Part shown: positions 26,097-35,569 of the stretch, piece after piece | Layout: each line of letters begins with the position of its first letter | Numbering within the stretch: position 1 is the first letter of the stretch | Assembly: GCF_024211275.1 (NCBI RefSeq) | Contig: NZ_JAMLDX010000001.1 | Coordinates: 1-64,000, forward strand | DNA: 64,000 nt | Direction of reading: 5' to 3' | From: Sphingomonas tagetis | Lineage (GTDB): Bacteria; Pseudomonadota; Alphaproteobacteria; Sphingomonadales; Sphingomonadaceae | The notes under the pieces: model-generated | Told to the model about the DNA's origin: nothing | Seen by the model: only the letters and a program-made list of their open reading frames with translations | Database searches by the model: none | Position numbers and translations under genes: made by a program

Positions 26097-26708
26097 ATGG
26101 CGCTGACCCTCGCTCACGATCCTCGCCTGTTTTCGATCGTCACCATTGCCGAAGCCGGTATGCGCCCGCCGGCATGGGAATCGCGGCTGCGCTGGCCGGA
26201 GACGGGCGATGCGCACATCGCGCTCGAGATGAATCGCCCGCGCCGCCAGAGCGTGTGGGCGACTCAGCTCGACGATGCCGTGATGCAGGCCGACCGCGCG
26301 GTGCTGTTCGTGGCCGAAGGCGTGGGCTGCTTCGCCGCGTCATGGTGGGCGCGGCTGTCGCCGTCGCATTATGTTTCGAAGGTCGCCGGGGCGCTGCTGC
26401 TCGACCCGGTCCAGCCGCCGCACGAGGCCGACAAGCGCCAGATGTTCGCCTCGCCCGCGGTCGCGCTGCCGTTCCCCTCGCTGGTGCTGACCGGCGATGA
26501 TCGCGACGCGCTGCACGATCCCGCGCTCGATGCGCATATCGACGCCTGGGGTAGCCGCCTGCTTGCCGGCGGGCGTCAGCGCAGCATCGATCAGGCGGGC
26601 GACCCGCGCGCCTGGCACAGCGCCCAGCGCCTCGTCCGCCGCATCAGCCGCGCGGTCATCGCCAATGACATCCGCCGCGCCCGCGCGCTGCGCGGTGAGG
26701 GCGGCTGA
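26097..26708 (+). CDS. RBBP9/YdeN-type alpha/beta hydrolase with missing catalytic residues
   Basis: A 203-residue protein with the layout of RBBP9/YdeN-like serine hydrolases: AWESRLRWPE early, WATQLDDAV, the beta-strand plus elbow VLFVAEGVGCFAASWWA, the strand and acid loop LVLTGDDRDAL, and a C-terminal helix. In the family the elbow is normally a His-Ser-x-Gly pattern; here the serine position is Glu, and the usual GH near the end is replaced (RSIDQAGDP). The fold is probably retained but hydrolase activity is unlikely. It stands alone between tesA and the lactonase gene with a possible ribosome-binding site (GAAGGA) about nine bases upstream. Confidence 0.7.
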   Translation: MALTLAHDPRLFSIVTIAEAGMRPPAWESRLRWPETGDAHIALEMNRPRRQSVWATQLDDAVMQADRAVLFVAEGVGCFAASWWARLSPSHYVSKVAGALLLDPVQPPHEADKRQMFASPAVALPFPSLVLTGDDRDALHDPALDAHIDAWGSRLLAGGRQRSIDQAGDPRAWHSAQRLVRRISRAVIANDIRRARALRGEGG

Positions 26709-26809
26709 CCCGCGCACTGCCGCAAAAGTGATCGCGGTCCCCGCAACTTCGGGGTCTGCCCACGCGCCGTCCGGATAGCATCGTAGCGGCACGGAGAGGG
26801 GCAGAACCG

Positions 26810-27943
26810 ATGATCGATCGCCGGACATTGCTGGGCGGAGCGCTGCCCGTCGCACTCACCCTCGCCGGATGCGCGCCGCGCGCCGCGCGAACCCGGCCGC
26901 CGGGTGACCTCTTCTTCATCGGCTCGAACGGCACGACGCTGCACGCAGCCCGGCTCGACGCAAGGGCGGGTGAACTGCGCATGATCGGCCCCGTCGCCAC
27001 GCTCAGCAAACCGACCTGGGCCCTTCTGCACCCGCGCTTGTCGATGCTGTACGTCGCCGATCAGGGCGCGGCCGGGCAGGTGGTGGCGTTCCGCATCGAT
27101 CTCGCGAGCGGCGGCCTGACCAGAGCGGGCGCGGCACCTGCAGGAGGCGGGACGACGCATCTCGCGATCGATCCGCGCGGACGCGCCCTGCTCGCGGCCA
27201 ATTATGCCGAAGGGTCGGTGGCGAGCATCGCAATCGGCCCGGACGGATTTCCCGGCGCGCGGATTTCAACCATCGCCGCCAGCGGCTCCGGCCCGCATCG
27301 CCGTCAGGCGAGTCCGCACGCGCACGGCGTCATGCTCGACCCCTCGGGCCGCTTCGCGCTGGTCGCCGATCTCGGTACCGACCGGCTGTTCGTCTATCGC
27401 TTCGATCCGCGCACCGGGGCGCTGGCCGATGACGACGTCGCCCGCCACCTCATCCTGCCGTCCGGCAGCGGCCCGCGGCACTTCGCTTTCCACCCCAATG
27501 GCCGCATCATCTACCTGCTCGGTGAACTCACCGCCGACATTTTCGCAATTCGCTGGGATGCGCGCGTAGGCAGGGCGACGTTGTTCCAGACGCTCCCCGC
27601 CAACGCGCCGGGCTTCACTGGCGCCAGCACCGTGTCCGAAGTCATGATCAGCCGCGACGGACGCTTCGCCTATGTCGCCAACCGCGGCGATTCGACGATC
27701 GTGGTCCACGCGATCGACCCGCGCGACTTCACGCTCCGGCCGATCCAGCGCATTGCGTCGGGCGGCAATTATCCCTGGGACTTCCGCATCCACGCCGGCG
27801 GCCGCTGGATGATCGTCGCCAACGAACGCAGCGACCTGCTCACACTGCTCGCAATCGACCCACGCAACGGCATGCTCACCGCCACCGGCAAGTCGCTGGC
27901 GGTGCCCAAGCCGGCGAACATCACCTTCGCCAACGCGGGCTGA
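26810..27943 (+). CDS. Lactonase-family (6-phosphogluconolactonase-type beta-propeller) lipoprotein
   Basis: The 377-residue protein is a seven-bladed propeller of the lactonase (Pgl, PF10282-type) family: repeated FHPNGRIIYLLGE, SRDGRFAYVANRG and GNYPWDFRIHAGG blocks plus RQASPHAHGVMLDPSGRF. It starts with a twin-arginine-like sequence (DRRTLLGGALPV) ending in the lipobox LAGC, so it is a probable exported lipoprotein, unlike cytoplasmic Pgl. The ATG at 26810 follows a GAGAGGGGCAG tract. Its reaction may be opening of a sugar lactone; the export signal points to a periplasmic substrate. It lies upstream of the DUF1593 gene on the same strand. Confidence 0.83.
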   Translation: MIDRRTLLGGALPVALTLAGCAPRAARTRPPGDLFFIGSNGTTLHAARLDARAGELRMIGPVATLSKPTWALLHPRLSMLYVADQGAAGQVVAFRIDLASGGLTRAGAAPAGGGTTHLAIDPRGRALLAANYAEGSVASIAIGPDGFPGARISTIAASGSGPHRRQASPHAHGVMLDPSGRFALVADLGTDRLFVYRFDPRTGALADDDVARHLILPSGSGPRHFAFHPNGRIIYLLGELTADIFAIRWDARVGRATLFQTLPANAPGFTGASTVSEVMISRDGRFAYVANRGDSTIVVHAIDPRDFTLRPIQRIASGGNYPWDFRIHAGGRWMIVANERSDLLTLLAIDPRNGMLTATGKSLAVPKPANITFANAG

Positions 27944-28062
27944 CCCGCGCCGCGCGCACGCGGCACCAGGCCGCGCGCACACTCTTCGATCCGCAAACTC
28001 GATAATTGATAAACTTTCGATTTTCTTCGAATGAACCGATGAATGCGGAGCGAGGATTGTTC

Positions 28063-29547
28063 ATGGCGAAATCAATCGGCGCCGAGTGCCGGTCACACAA
28101 CGCGCGCGTCCGAATTCCGCATCTGTTGTCCGCGATTCTCGCGCTTTTGGCATTCAACCCGGCAGCTGGCACGGCCGCCGCAACAGGCGATGTGCAGCGG
28201 CCGCGTGTCGTTGTGCTGACCGATATCGAGAACGAGCCGGACGACGCGCAGTCGCTTGTCCGGTTTCTCACTTACGCCAATCAGTGGGACGTCGACGGAC
28301 TCATCGCAACGACATCCGTTCATCTGCCCGACCGTGTCGCGCCGGACCGAATCCGCCGCATCGTGCAAGCTTATGGCAAGGTCCGCGGCAATCTCCTCAA
28401 GCATGAGGCTGGCTTCCCCAGCGAGGCCCAACTGCTCTCGGTTGTCCGTGCGGGCCGCCCGCTCTTTGGCCTGAAGGCGGTGGGCGAGGGTCAGGATTCG
28501 CCCGGCTCGCAACTGCTGATCGACACGGTCGACAAGACCGATCCGCGGCCGGTTTGGGTCCTGGTGTGGGGCGGGCCCAACGTGCTGGCGCAGGCGCTGT
28601 GGCGAGTGGAGCGCGACCGCTCGCCCGCGGAGCTGGCCCGGTTCGTCGCGAAGCTTCGAGTCTATACGATCTCCGACCAGGACGACAGCGGCCCCTGGAT
28701 CCGCAGCAAGTTTCCGGGCCTGTTCTACATTGCCAGTCCCGGCGTGCATGCCGGCGCCGCCTATCATGCCTCGACCTGGAGCGGCATCAGCGGCGACCGG
28801 TTCCACGGCCGGTTCGTCGGCGCCGACTTCGCCATCGTCGACAATCCCTGGCTCGACCGGAACGTGCGCGCCAAGGGACCGCTGGGCGCCGAATATCCGC
28901 ATACCGAGTTCATCATGGAGGGCGACACGCCGTCCTTCCTGTATCTGATCGGGAACGGCCTCGGCAGCCCCGAGCATCCCGATTGGGGCAGCTGGGGCGG
29001 CCGTTATGAACACTATCAGCCGCGCACCCGAAAATGGTTCCTTCAGTCCGAGACGCGCGCTTTCTGGGCCGATGCGGAAGACGAGGTGCTCGGTGCCGAC
29101 GGCCAGTGGCACACCAGCAACAAGGCAACCATCTGGCGCTGGCGGCAAGCGTATCAGAATGACTTCGCCGCGCGCATGGACTGGACGATCAAGCCGTACA
29201 AGCAGGCCAATCATCCCCCGGTCGTGCGCCTTGGCCACGCCGACCGGTTGACGGCGAGGCGCGGCGAGACCATCCGGCTGAGCGCCGCGGGATCGTCGGA
29301 CCCCGATGGCGACCGGCTCGACTATCGCTGGTTCCATTATCCTGAGCCGGGCACCTTCACCGTCTCGTCAGGCAAGGTCGGCGTGCCGATCGAAATCGCG
29401 ACCGGCGCGGCCGGCACGGCGGACGTGACGATCCCGACGGCGCGAGTGCTGCGCAACGGCACGCTGCACCTGATCCTGGCCGTCAGCGACAGCGGCAGTC
29501 CGAGCCTGACTCGCTATCGCCGGGTGATCGTCGACGTGACCGGCTAG
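28063..29547 (+). CDS. DUF1593 protein (nucleoside-hydrolase-like), exported
   Basis: A protein of about 494 residues with a Sec signal ([11 protein letters not shown]...GTAAA), a DUF1593 nucleoside-hydrolase-like domain beginning [18 protein letters not shown] (the DxxxExDD cluster resembles the Ca-binding Asp motif of nucleoside hydrolases), and a C-terminal Ig-like domain ([20 protein letters not shown], from about residue 400). Start ATG 28063 has AGGA seven bases upstream; earlier ATGs in frame (28039) lack a site. Members of this family occur in polysaccharide-use clusters; activity on a glycoside is plausible but unproven. It stands 119 bases behind the lactonase gene. Confidence 0.82.
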   Translation: MAKSIGAECRSHNARVRIPHLLSAILALLAFNPAAGTAAATGDVQRPRVVVLTDIENEPDDAQSLVRFLTYANQWDVDGLIATTSVHLPDRVAPDRIRRIVQAYGKVRGNLLKHEAGFPSEAQLLSVVRAGRPLFGLKAVGEGQDSPGSQLLIDTVDKTDPRPVWVLVWGGPNVLAQALWRVERDRSPAELARFVAKLRVYTISDQDDSGPWIRSKFPGLFYIASPGVHAGAAYHASTWSGISGDRFHGRFVGADFAIVDNPWLDRNVRAKGPLGAEYPHTEFIMEGDTPSFLYLIGNGLGSPEHPDWGSWGGRYEHYQPRTRKWFLQSETRAFWADAEDEVLGADGQWHTSNKATIWRWRQAYQNDFAARMDWTIKPYKQANHPPVVRLGHADRLTARRGETIRLSAAGSSDPDGDRLDYRWFHYPEPGTFTVSSGKVGVPIEIATGAAGTADVTIPTARVLRNGTLHLILAVSDSGSPSLTRYRRVIVDVTG

Positions 29548-29646
29548 AAGGGGGAGCGCGCCCTAGCGCCAGAAATGCGTGATAGCCCGGAACGAAGCGA
29601 TTGCGGCTCCAAAGCCGTGAATGCCATTCCGCCTGTTTGGATTTCT

Positions 29647-29723
29647 TGGTCGGGGCGACAGGATTCGAACCTGCGACCCCCACACCCCCAGTGTGATGCG
29701 CTACCAGGCTGCGCTACGCCCCG
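29647..29723 (-). tRNA. tRNA-Pro (anticodon GGG)
   Basis: The minus strand folds as a full cloverleaf of 77 bases: acceptor stem CGGGGCG/CGCCCCG, D stem GCGC/GCGC, anticodon stem TCACA/TGTGG with loop CTGGGGG (anticodon GGG), T stem GCAGG/CCTGT with TTCGAAT loop, discriminator A and an encoded CCA end (29649-29647). Confidence 0.97.
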
Positions 29724-29933
29724 ACCGAGGGAGCGGCCTCTAGGCCCGCGGCGAGCCCGATGCAAGGGGGTAGGGGCGACCCGTTGCCGATCCGCCGCGA
29801 CGTCGGGTTTGTTGCCTTTCGGCAACGGGCCGGCAATGGTTGCACGCCCGGGACACGCATGGTAGCGCCCGCGCCTTGAACCCGGGGGCATGCGCCCCCA
29901 CCATTTCAGGCCACATCACAGGCCCGGGGAACC

Positions 29934-30272
29934 ATGATCATCTCACCAGCATATGCACAGGCCGCAGGCGGCGCAGCTCAGGCAAGCCCGATGGGCGGCA
30001 TCATGGGCATCCTTCCGCTCGTCCTGATCTTCGTCGCTTTCTACTTCCTTATGATTCGCCCGCAGCAAAAGCGGATGAAGACGCTTCAGGCGTCGATCGC
30101 GTCGATCAAGAAGAACGACACCGTCGTCACCGCCGGCGGGCTGGTCGGCAAGGTGGTGTCGGTCGACGACGTCTATGCGCAGGTCGAGATCGCGCCGACC
30201 GTGAAGGTCAAGGTGGTCAAGGCGACCATCGTCGAGGTCCAGCCGCTCGGCGGCAAGCCGGCGAACGACTAA
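29934..30272 (+). CDS. yajC: Sec translocon accessory subunit YajC
   Basis: YajC is the small accessory membrane protein of the SecDF complex. The 112-residue protein has one membrane helix (about residues 22-40, GIMGILPLVLIFVAFYFLMI) followed by RPQQKRMK and the conserved soluble patch VVTAGGLVGKVVSVDD. It is the first gene of yajC-secD-secF, with three bases to secD. The ATG at 29934 gives the usual length. Confidence 0.95.
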   Translation: MIISPAYAQAAGGAAQASPMGGIMGILPLVLIFVAFYFLMIRPQQKRMKTLQASIASIKKNDTVVTAGGLVGKVVSVDDVYAQVEIAPTVKVKVVKATIVEVQPLGGKPAND

Positions 30273-30275
30273 GCA

Positions 30276-31919
30276 ATGTTGGACTTTCCGAAGTGGAAGG
30301 TGTGGGCGGTCTGGGCATCGATCGCGGTCTGCCTGTTGCTCGCCATTCCCAGCTTCGTGCCCGAAAGCGCGCGCGCGAAATGGCCCGGCTGGATCCCTCA
30401 GCCCGTCGTCAACCTCGGCCTCGATCTGGCCGGCGGCAGCTCGATCCTGCTCGAAGCGGACACCGCTGACCTCGCCAAGACGCGGCTGTCGGCGAAGCGC
30501 GACGAGATCGAGACCGAGTTCCGCCGTCAGGACCCGCGGATCGACATCGGCGACATCTCGATGCGCGACGGTGTGATCAGCTTCATGGTCCGCGACGTGA
30601 CCAAGGTCGACGCTGCGCGCGAGCGGTTGCTCCAACTCACCGGCAGCGGCGCCGGCATGACCGGCCAGCGCGAATGGACGATCGAGGTACGCGACGGCAC
30701 GCGCTTCGTCGTCACCCAGACCAAGGCCGGGCTCGAGCAAGCGGTCAAGCAGGCGATGGCCGACGCGCGCGAGGTGGTCGATCGCCGCATCAACGCGCTC
30801 GGTACGCTCGAGCCGACGATCGTGCTGCAGGGCGCCAACCGCATTCTCGTCGAGGTACCGGGGCTCAAGGATCCGGAAGCCTTGAAGGCGCTGCTCGGCA
30901 AGACCGCGCGGCTCGAATTCAAGCTGGTCGACATCAACGCCAACCCGGCCGATCTGGCCAAGGGCAATGCGCCGATCGGCAGCGAGATTCTGCCTTATCC
31001 CAACGCGCCGGGCGGCATCCCCTATGTGGCTTACCCCACGCAGCAGGGGCACCAGCCGCAGATCGCGCTCAAGCGTCAGACGATCGTCAGCGGCGATCAG
31101 CTGATCAACGCCAATCAGGAATATGACCAGCAGCAGCAGGTCGTGGTCGGCTTCACTTTCGACGGGCAGGGCGGCCGCCGCTTCGCCCAGGCGACGCAGC
31201 AGAATGTCGGCAAGCCGTTCGCGATCATCGTCGACGGCTCGGTGATCTCCGCGCCCAACATCAACGAGCCGATCCTCGGCGGCCGCGGCCAGATTTCGGG
31301 CGGCTTCACGGTCGAGAGCGCCAACGAGCTCGCCATCGCGCTGCGTTCGGGCAAGCTGCCGGTCGCGTTGAAGGTGGTCGAGGAACGGACCGTCTCGGCC
31401 GAGCTCGGCGAGGAATCGATCCAGAAGGGCATCATCGCCGGGATCGTCGGCACGCTCGCGCTGATCCTGTTCATGCTGCTCACCTATGTCCGCTTCGGCG
31501 TCTATACGACCGCGGCGCTGGTGGTGAACGCGATCATGATCTTCGGCATCATGGCGTTCTTCGGCGCGACGCTGACGCTGCCCGGCATCGCCGGCTTCGT
31601 GCTGACGATCGGCGCGGCGGTCGATGCCAACGTGCTGATCAACGAACGCATCCGCGAGGAGCAGCGCATCCGCAACCGCGCCGCCGTCTCGTCGGTCGAG
31701 TTCGGCTACAAGGAAGCCAGCCGCGCGATCTTCGACGCGAACATCACCAACGTCATCTCGGCGGCGATCATGTTCGTGTTCGGCTCGGGTCCGATCCGCG
31801 GCTTCGCGGTCGTGCTCGCGATCGGCATCGTCACCTCGGTCTTCACCGGCGTCACCTTCACCCGTCTGCTCGTCGCGGACTGGTTGAAGCGCAACCGGCC
31901 GAAGTCGATCAATATTTAA
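30276..31919 (+). CDS. secD: Protein translocase subunit SecD
   Basis: SecD uses the proton gradient to complete export of Sec substrates. The 547-residue protein has an N-terminal helix, the marker LGLDLAGGSSILLEA, a large periplasmic P1 domain with VDRRINALGTLEP, and a C-terminal six-helix region (GTLALILFMLLTYVRFGVY, AAVDANVLINERIREE). Length and gene order with yajC and secF are standard for alphaproteobacteria. The start is four bases after yajC. Confidence 0.97.
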   Translation: MLDFPKWKVWAVWASIAVCLLLAIPSFVPESARAKWPGWIPQPVVNLGLDLAGGSSILLEADTADLAKTRLSAKRDEIETEFRRQDPRIDIGDISMRDGVISFMVRDVTKVDAARERLLQLTGSGAGMTGQREWTIEVRDGTRFVVTQTKAGLEQAVKQAMADAREVVDRRINALGTLEPTIVLQGANRILVEVPGLKDPEALKALLGKTARLEFKLVDINANPADLAKGNAPIGSEILPYPNAPGGIPYVAYPTQQGHQPQIALKRQTIVSGDQLINANQEYDQQQQVVVGFTFDGQGGRRFAQATQQNVGKPFAIIVDGSVISAPNINEPILGGRGQISGGFTVESANELAIALRSGKLPVALKVVEERTVSAELGEESIQKGIIAGIVGTLALILFMLLTYVRFGVYTTAALVVNAIMIFGIMAFFGATLTLPGIAGFVLTIGAAVDANVLINERIREEQRIRNRAAVSSVEFGYKEASRAIFDANITNVISAAIMFVFGSGPIRGFAVVLAIGIVTSVFTGVTFTRLLVADWLKRNRPKSINI

Positions 31920-31928
31920 GGGCCGGAA

Positions 31929-32906
31929 ATGCGTCCGCTCAAGCTCGTCCCCGACAACACCAACATCCCGTTCCTGAAATGGCGGAACGTGGCGATGGGG
32001 CTGTCGCTGCTGCTCATCATCGGCTCGATCGCGCTGTGCGTGGTCAAGGGGTTCAACCTCGGCATCGATTTCATCGGCGGCCAGCAGACCCGCGTCACCT
32101 TCACCCGGCAGATCGACGTGCCGCAGCTCGGCGAGCGCATTCAGGCGCTCGGCGTGGGCGAGGCGACGATCCAGCAGATCGGCCAGACCAGCGAATATTC
32201 GATCCGCACCCCGCTGCCCGAGGGCGGCGAGGAAGCGGCGAACAAAGCGGCCAGCGCGATCCGCGCGGCGGTGCTCAAGGACTATCCCGGCGCGCAGGTC
32301 GGCGGCGCGCAGAGCGTGTCGGGCAAGGTCTCCGAAGAGCTGTTCCGCAACGGCGCGATCAGCCTGACGCTCGCGATGATCGCGATCGCGCTCTACATCT
32401 GGTTCCGCTTCGAATGGCAGTTCGGCGTCGGCGCGCTGTTCGCGCTGTTCCACGACGTCGCGCTGACGCTCGGCTTCTTCGCGCTGACCCAGCTCGAATT
32501 CGACCTCAACATCGTCGCGGCGGTGCTGACGATCATCGGCTATTCGCTCAACGACACCATCGTCGTCTATGACCGCATCCGCGAGAATATGCGCAAATAC
32601 CGCAAGATGGGGATGGAGGAGCTGCTCAACCTGTCGATCAACGAGACGCTGTCGCGCACCGTCGTCACCTCGCTCTCGATCGGCATCGTGCTGACCATCC
32701 TGCTGGCGCTCGGCCCCGACGTGATCTTCGGCTTCACCGCGGCGATGCTGCTCGGCATCGTCATCGGCACCTTCTCGTCGGTCTATGTCTCCGCCGCGAT
32801 CCTGCTGTGGCTGCGCCTCAAGCCCGACAGCTTCCTGCCCAGGGAAGTCGCCGGGCCGAAGGGCGTCGAAGGCGCCGAGCGGGTGTCGTTCAAGGACATG
32901 CCCTGA
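31929..32906 (+). CDS. secF: Protein translocase subunit SecF
   Basis: SecF is the partner of SecD in the membrane. The 325-residue protein has the N-terminal helix, GFNLGIDFIGGQQTRV, a short periplasmic domain, and five further helices with YSLNDTIVVYDRIRENMRKY, the family's conserved cytoplasmic signature. It starts nine bases after secD. The stop TGA shares its A with the following ATG (TGATG), so the downstream Mth938-like gene is coupled to the translocase operon. Confidence 0.97.
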   Translation: MRPLKLVPDNTNIPFLKWRNVAMGLSLLLIIGSIALCVVKGFNLGIDFIGGQQTRVTFTRQIDVPQLGERIQALGVGEATIQQIGQTSEYSIRTPLPEGGEEAANKAASAIRAAVLKDYPGAQVGGAQSVSGKVSEELFRNGAISLTLAMIAIALYIWFRFEWQFGVGALFALFHDVALTLGFFALTQLEFDLNIVAAVLTIIGYSLNDTIVVYDRIRENMRKYRKMGMEELLNLSINETLSRTVVTSLSIGIVLTILLALGPDVIFGFTAAMLLGIVIGTFSSVYVSAAILLWLRLKPDSFLPREVAGPKGVEGAERVSFKDMP

Positions 32907-33268
32907 TGCGGATGGACCGGTCCCGCGTCGAGGGACCGGTGGTGTCGGGGTTCAGCGGCCGCGGCTTCCGCGTGGACGAGAATGTCTATGAAGGCCTGTT
33001 GTTGACACCCAGCCGCGCTGAGGGCTGGTCGCCGCCGCCGCTCGACACGCTGACCCCGGCCGACTTCGCGCCCTTGCTCGCGCTGGATCCACCGCCCGAA
33101 TTCCTCCTGCTCGGCACCGGCCAGACACTGCGCCGCCCGCCGCCCGCGCTCGAGGCCGCGCTGCCGTTCGGGATCGAAGTCATGGACAGCCGCGCCGCCG
33201 CGCGCGCCTGGGGCGTGTTGCGTGCCGAGCTGCGCTGGATCGCCGCCGCGCTCTATCCGCTCGACTAG
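32906..33268 (+). CDS. Mth938-like domain protein
   Basis: The 120-residue protein belongs to the Mth938/NDUFAF3-like (DUF498/DUF598) family, with FSGRGFRVDENVYEG, then PPEFLLLGTGQTLRRPP and GIEVMDSRAAARAW. Relatives in mitochondria help assemble complex I; bacterial members frequently lie beside secF, as here. Its start overlaps the secF stop by one base. The stop overlaps that of the convergent TPR gene within CTAG (33265-33268). Confidence 0.88.
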   Translation: MRMDRSRVEGPVVSGFSGRGFRVDENVYEGLLLTPSRAEGWSPPPLDTLTPADFAPLLALDPPPEFLLLGTGQTLRRPPPALEAALPFGIEVMDSRAAARAWGVLRAELRWIAAALYPLD

Positions 33269-34371
33269 CGCGCGTTTGCCAGCGTCCAGGCGACGCGCAC
33301 TTGTCCCAAGAACACCGGCGCATAGCTGCGCAGCTCCGCGCTCGCCGCCCGGTCATATTCGCGATAGCGCGACTGCGCGCCCAGCGCCCCCGCCGCTGCC
33401 GCGCGCAACTGCGTCCGCGCCTCGGCCCCGCGCCCCGGCAGCCGCGCCAGCACCGCGCCCAGGCTCCACGCGCCGACGATGCGGTCGCGGTCTTCGGGCA
33501 ACAGGAACTTCGCCTTGATCGTCAGCGCGCGCCGGTAGAGCGCTTCCGCGCGGCTGCGTTCGCCGGCGGCAAGGTGGTTCGCGGCCAGCCCGTTGAGCAG
33601 GTTCGCCGTATCCGGATGCTCGGCTCCGAACCGCCGCTCGGCCAGCGCCAGCGCCTCGTTCAGCAAGGTCCGGCCCTGCGCCAGCAGCCGCTTGCGGTCG
33701 GCATCGGCGACCGGCATGTCGTCCGCCACCGGCAGCATAACGCCGCGCGTCGTCCCCGCGGGCCGGCGAAAGGCGAGGGGAATATCGGCGGACACCGCCA
33801 TGCGATAGAAATTGAGCCCGCGATTGTTGAGCAGCACCGCCAGCGCATCCTCGGCCAGCGGCGCCGTCGCCCGCGCGATCGTGATCGCATCACGGTAGAG
33901 CAGGTCCGCGTCGAACGGCTGCCCGCGCGCCGCGCGCACCTGCGCCAGATTGTTGAGCGACCAGGCGATCTCGATATCGCCCGCCGGCGACACCGCGCGC
34001 TGGATCGTCAGGCTGCGCCTCGCGATCTGCTCGGCCTCGCCCAGCTCGCCGCGCGCCAGCAGCAGCGCCGACAGCTGCCGCAGGCTGCGCGCCGTCGCCG
34101 CATGCTGTTCGCCATGCCGCTTGAGCCGGGCATCAAGCGCCAGCCGGTAGAAGGGCTCGGCATCGGCGAGGCGGATCTGCATCGCCAGATTGTCCGCGAG
34201 CTTCTCCGCGATGTCCGCCAGCGCCGCCGCCTTTCCCTTCCGCGCGCGTTCGAACGCCGCGCGCCGCAGCGGCTCGGCGTCGCGGTAACGCCCGGCCTGT
34301 TCCAGCTCGTCCGCCCGCTCGACCGGTGCCGCAGCAATCGCCACGGTTACCGGATATGCCCCCATATCCAT
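33265..34371 (-). CDS. Tetratricopeptide-repeat protein
   Basis: A protein of about 368 residues made mainly of TPR-like helix pairs (ELEQAGRYRDAEPLRRAAFE; GELGEAEQIARRSLTIQRA; GERSRAEALYRRALTIKAKF, and FGAEHPDTANLLNGLAANHL, the kinesin-light-chain type of repeat). The ATG at 34371 is followed by a short hydrophobic stretch (VTVAIAAAP) that could be a signal peptide, so a periplasmic location is possible. Function is not recognisable. It is divergent from the DUF3089 gene (77 bases) and convergent with the Mth938-like gene. Confidence 0.75.
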   Translation of the reverse strand: MDMGAYPVTVAIAAAPVERADELEQAGRYRDAEPLRRAAFERARKGKAAALADIAEKLADNLAMQIRLADAEPFYRLALDARLKRHGEQHAATARSLRQLSALLLARGELGEAEQIARRSLTIQRAVSPAGDIEIAWSLNNLAQVRAARGQPFDADLLYRDAITIARATAPLAEDALAVLLNNRGLNFYRMAVSADIPLAFRRPAGTTRGVMLPVADDMPVADADRKRLLAQGRTLLNEALALAERRFGAEHPDTANLLNGLAANHLAAGERSRAEALYRRALTIKAKFLLPEDRDRIVGAWSLGAVLARLPGRGAEARTQLRAAAAGALGAQSRYREYDRAASAELRSYAPVFLGQVRVAWTLANAR

Positions 34372-34447
34372 ACCCGATCTTCCAATACATTTGCCCCGCT
34401 GCCATTGTCGGTTACGAACGCCACCGAATACAAGAGGAGAGTGCATC

Positions 34448-35569
34448 ATGCTGACCGCCGCCATCGCACTGGCCGCCGCGCAAGCCGCTGCTGCCGACTA
34501 TGGCAATGGCGCCAACTGGCTATGCCGCCCCGGCCGGCAGGACGCCTGCACTGTCCCGCTCGACGCCACGGTCATCGCGCCCGACGGCACGCGCACGGTC
34601 GAGCGGTTCGTCCCGGCGACAGACCCGACATTCGATTGCTTCTACGTCTATCCCACCGTGTCGACCGACGACGCGCTCAACAGCGACCTCGTCATCGACG
34701 AAGCCGAACGCCGCGTCGCGCAAATCCAGGCCGCACGCTTCCGCAGCGTCTGCCGCGTCTATGCGCCGATGTACCGGCAGGTGACGCTCAAGGCCTTGCG
34801 CGCGGCGATGACCGGCCAGCCCGTCACCGCCGACCTCGCGCTGGCCTATAACGACGTGAAGGCTGCGTTCGGCGACTATATTAAGCGCGACAACAAGGGT
34901 CGTGGCGTCGTGCTGATCGGGCACAGCCAGGGCGCGCGCATGGTCATGATGCTGCTGGCGGGCGAATTCGACGGCAAGCCAGCCGCAATGAAGCAGCTCA
35001 TCTCCGCCATGCCGATCGGCGGCAATGTCGAGCTGACCGCCGGCCAGCGCACCGGCGCGCTCAAATCGATCCCCACCTGCGCCAACGCCACCGACACTGG
35101 CTGTCTGGTCGGCTATGTCAGCTTCCGCGCGACCGTGCCCCCGCCCGCCGCCAGCCGCTTCGCCCGCGCCGCGCAGCCGGGCATGCGCGTCGCCTGCGTC
35201 AACCCCGCCGCGCCCGGCGGCGGCGAAATGCCGCTCGACGCCTATTTGCCGACGACCACGTTGCTCGGCACGACGCAGGCGATCCAGTGGAGCAAGGACA
35301 GCACGCCGGTGACGACGCCCTTCGTCAAGCTCCCCGGCATGATCTCGGGCGAATGCGTCGAGCGCGACGGCGCGAACTATCTCTCGATCACGCTCAATCC
35401 CGACCCCGCCGATCCGCGCACCGACGACATCGCCGGCGACGTGATGATCGGGTCGCGCCGCCTCGACGATTGGGGGCTGCATCTGGTCGACATGAATCTG
35501 GCGATGGGCGATCTGGTCAAGCTCGCCGACCTCCAGGCATCGGCCTGGGCGATCAACCGCGTGCCGTGA
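34448..35569 (+). CDS. DUF3089 alpha/beta-hydrolase, exported
   Basis: A 373-residue protein with a short Sec signal (MLTAAIALAAAQAAA|A), the DUF3089 opening FDCFYVYPTVS, catalytic elbow VLIGHSQGARM (Ser near residue 158) and late DVMIGSRRLDDWGLHLVDMN, where the Asp and His of a hydrolase triad are expected. RBS GAGGAGAG precedes ATG 34448. Family members are presumed lipases/esterases. The final 17 bases overlap the end of the convergent glycosyltransferase gene. Confidence 0.85.
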   Translation: MLTAAIALAAAQAAAADYGNGANWLCRPGRQDACTVPLDATVIAPDGTRTVERFVPATDPTFDCFYVYPTVSTDDALNSDLVIDEAERRVAQIQAARFRSVCRVYAPMYRQVTLKALRAAMTGQPVTADLALAYNDVKAAFGDYIKRDNKGRGVVLIGHSQGARMVMMLLAGEFDGKPAAMKQLISAMPIGGNVELTAGQRTGALKSIPTCANATDTGCLVGYVSFRATVPPPAASRFARAAQPGMRVACVNPAAPGGGEMPLDAYLPTTTLLGTTQAIQWSKDSTPVTTPFVKLPGMISGECVERDGANYLSITLNPDPADPRTDDIAGDVMIGSRRLDDWGLHLVDMNLAMGDLVKLADLQASAWAINRVP

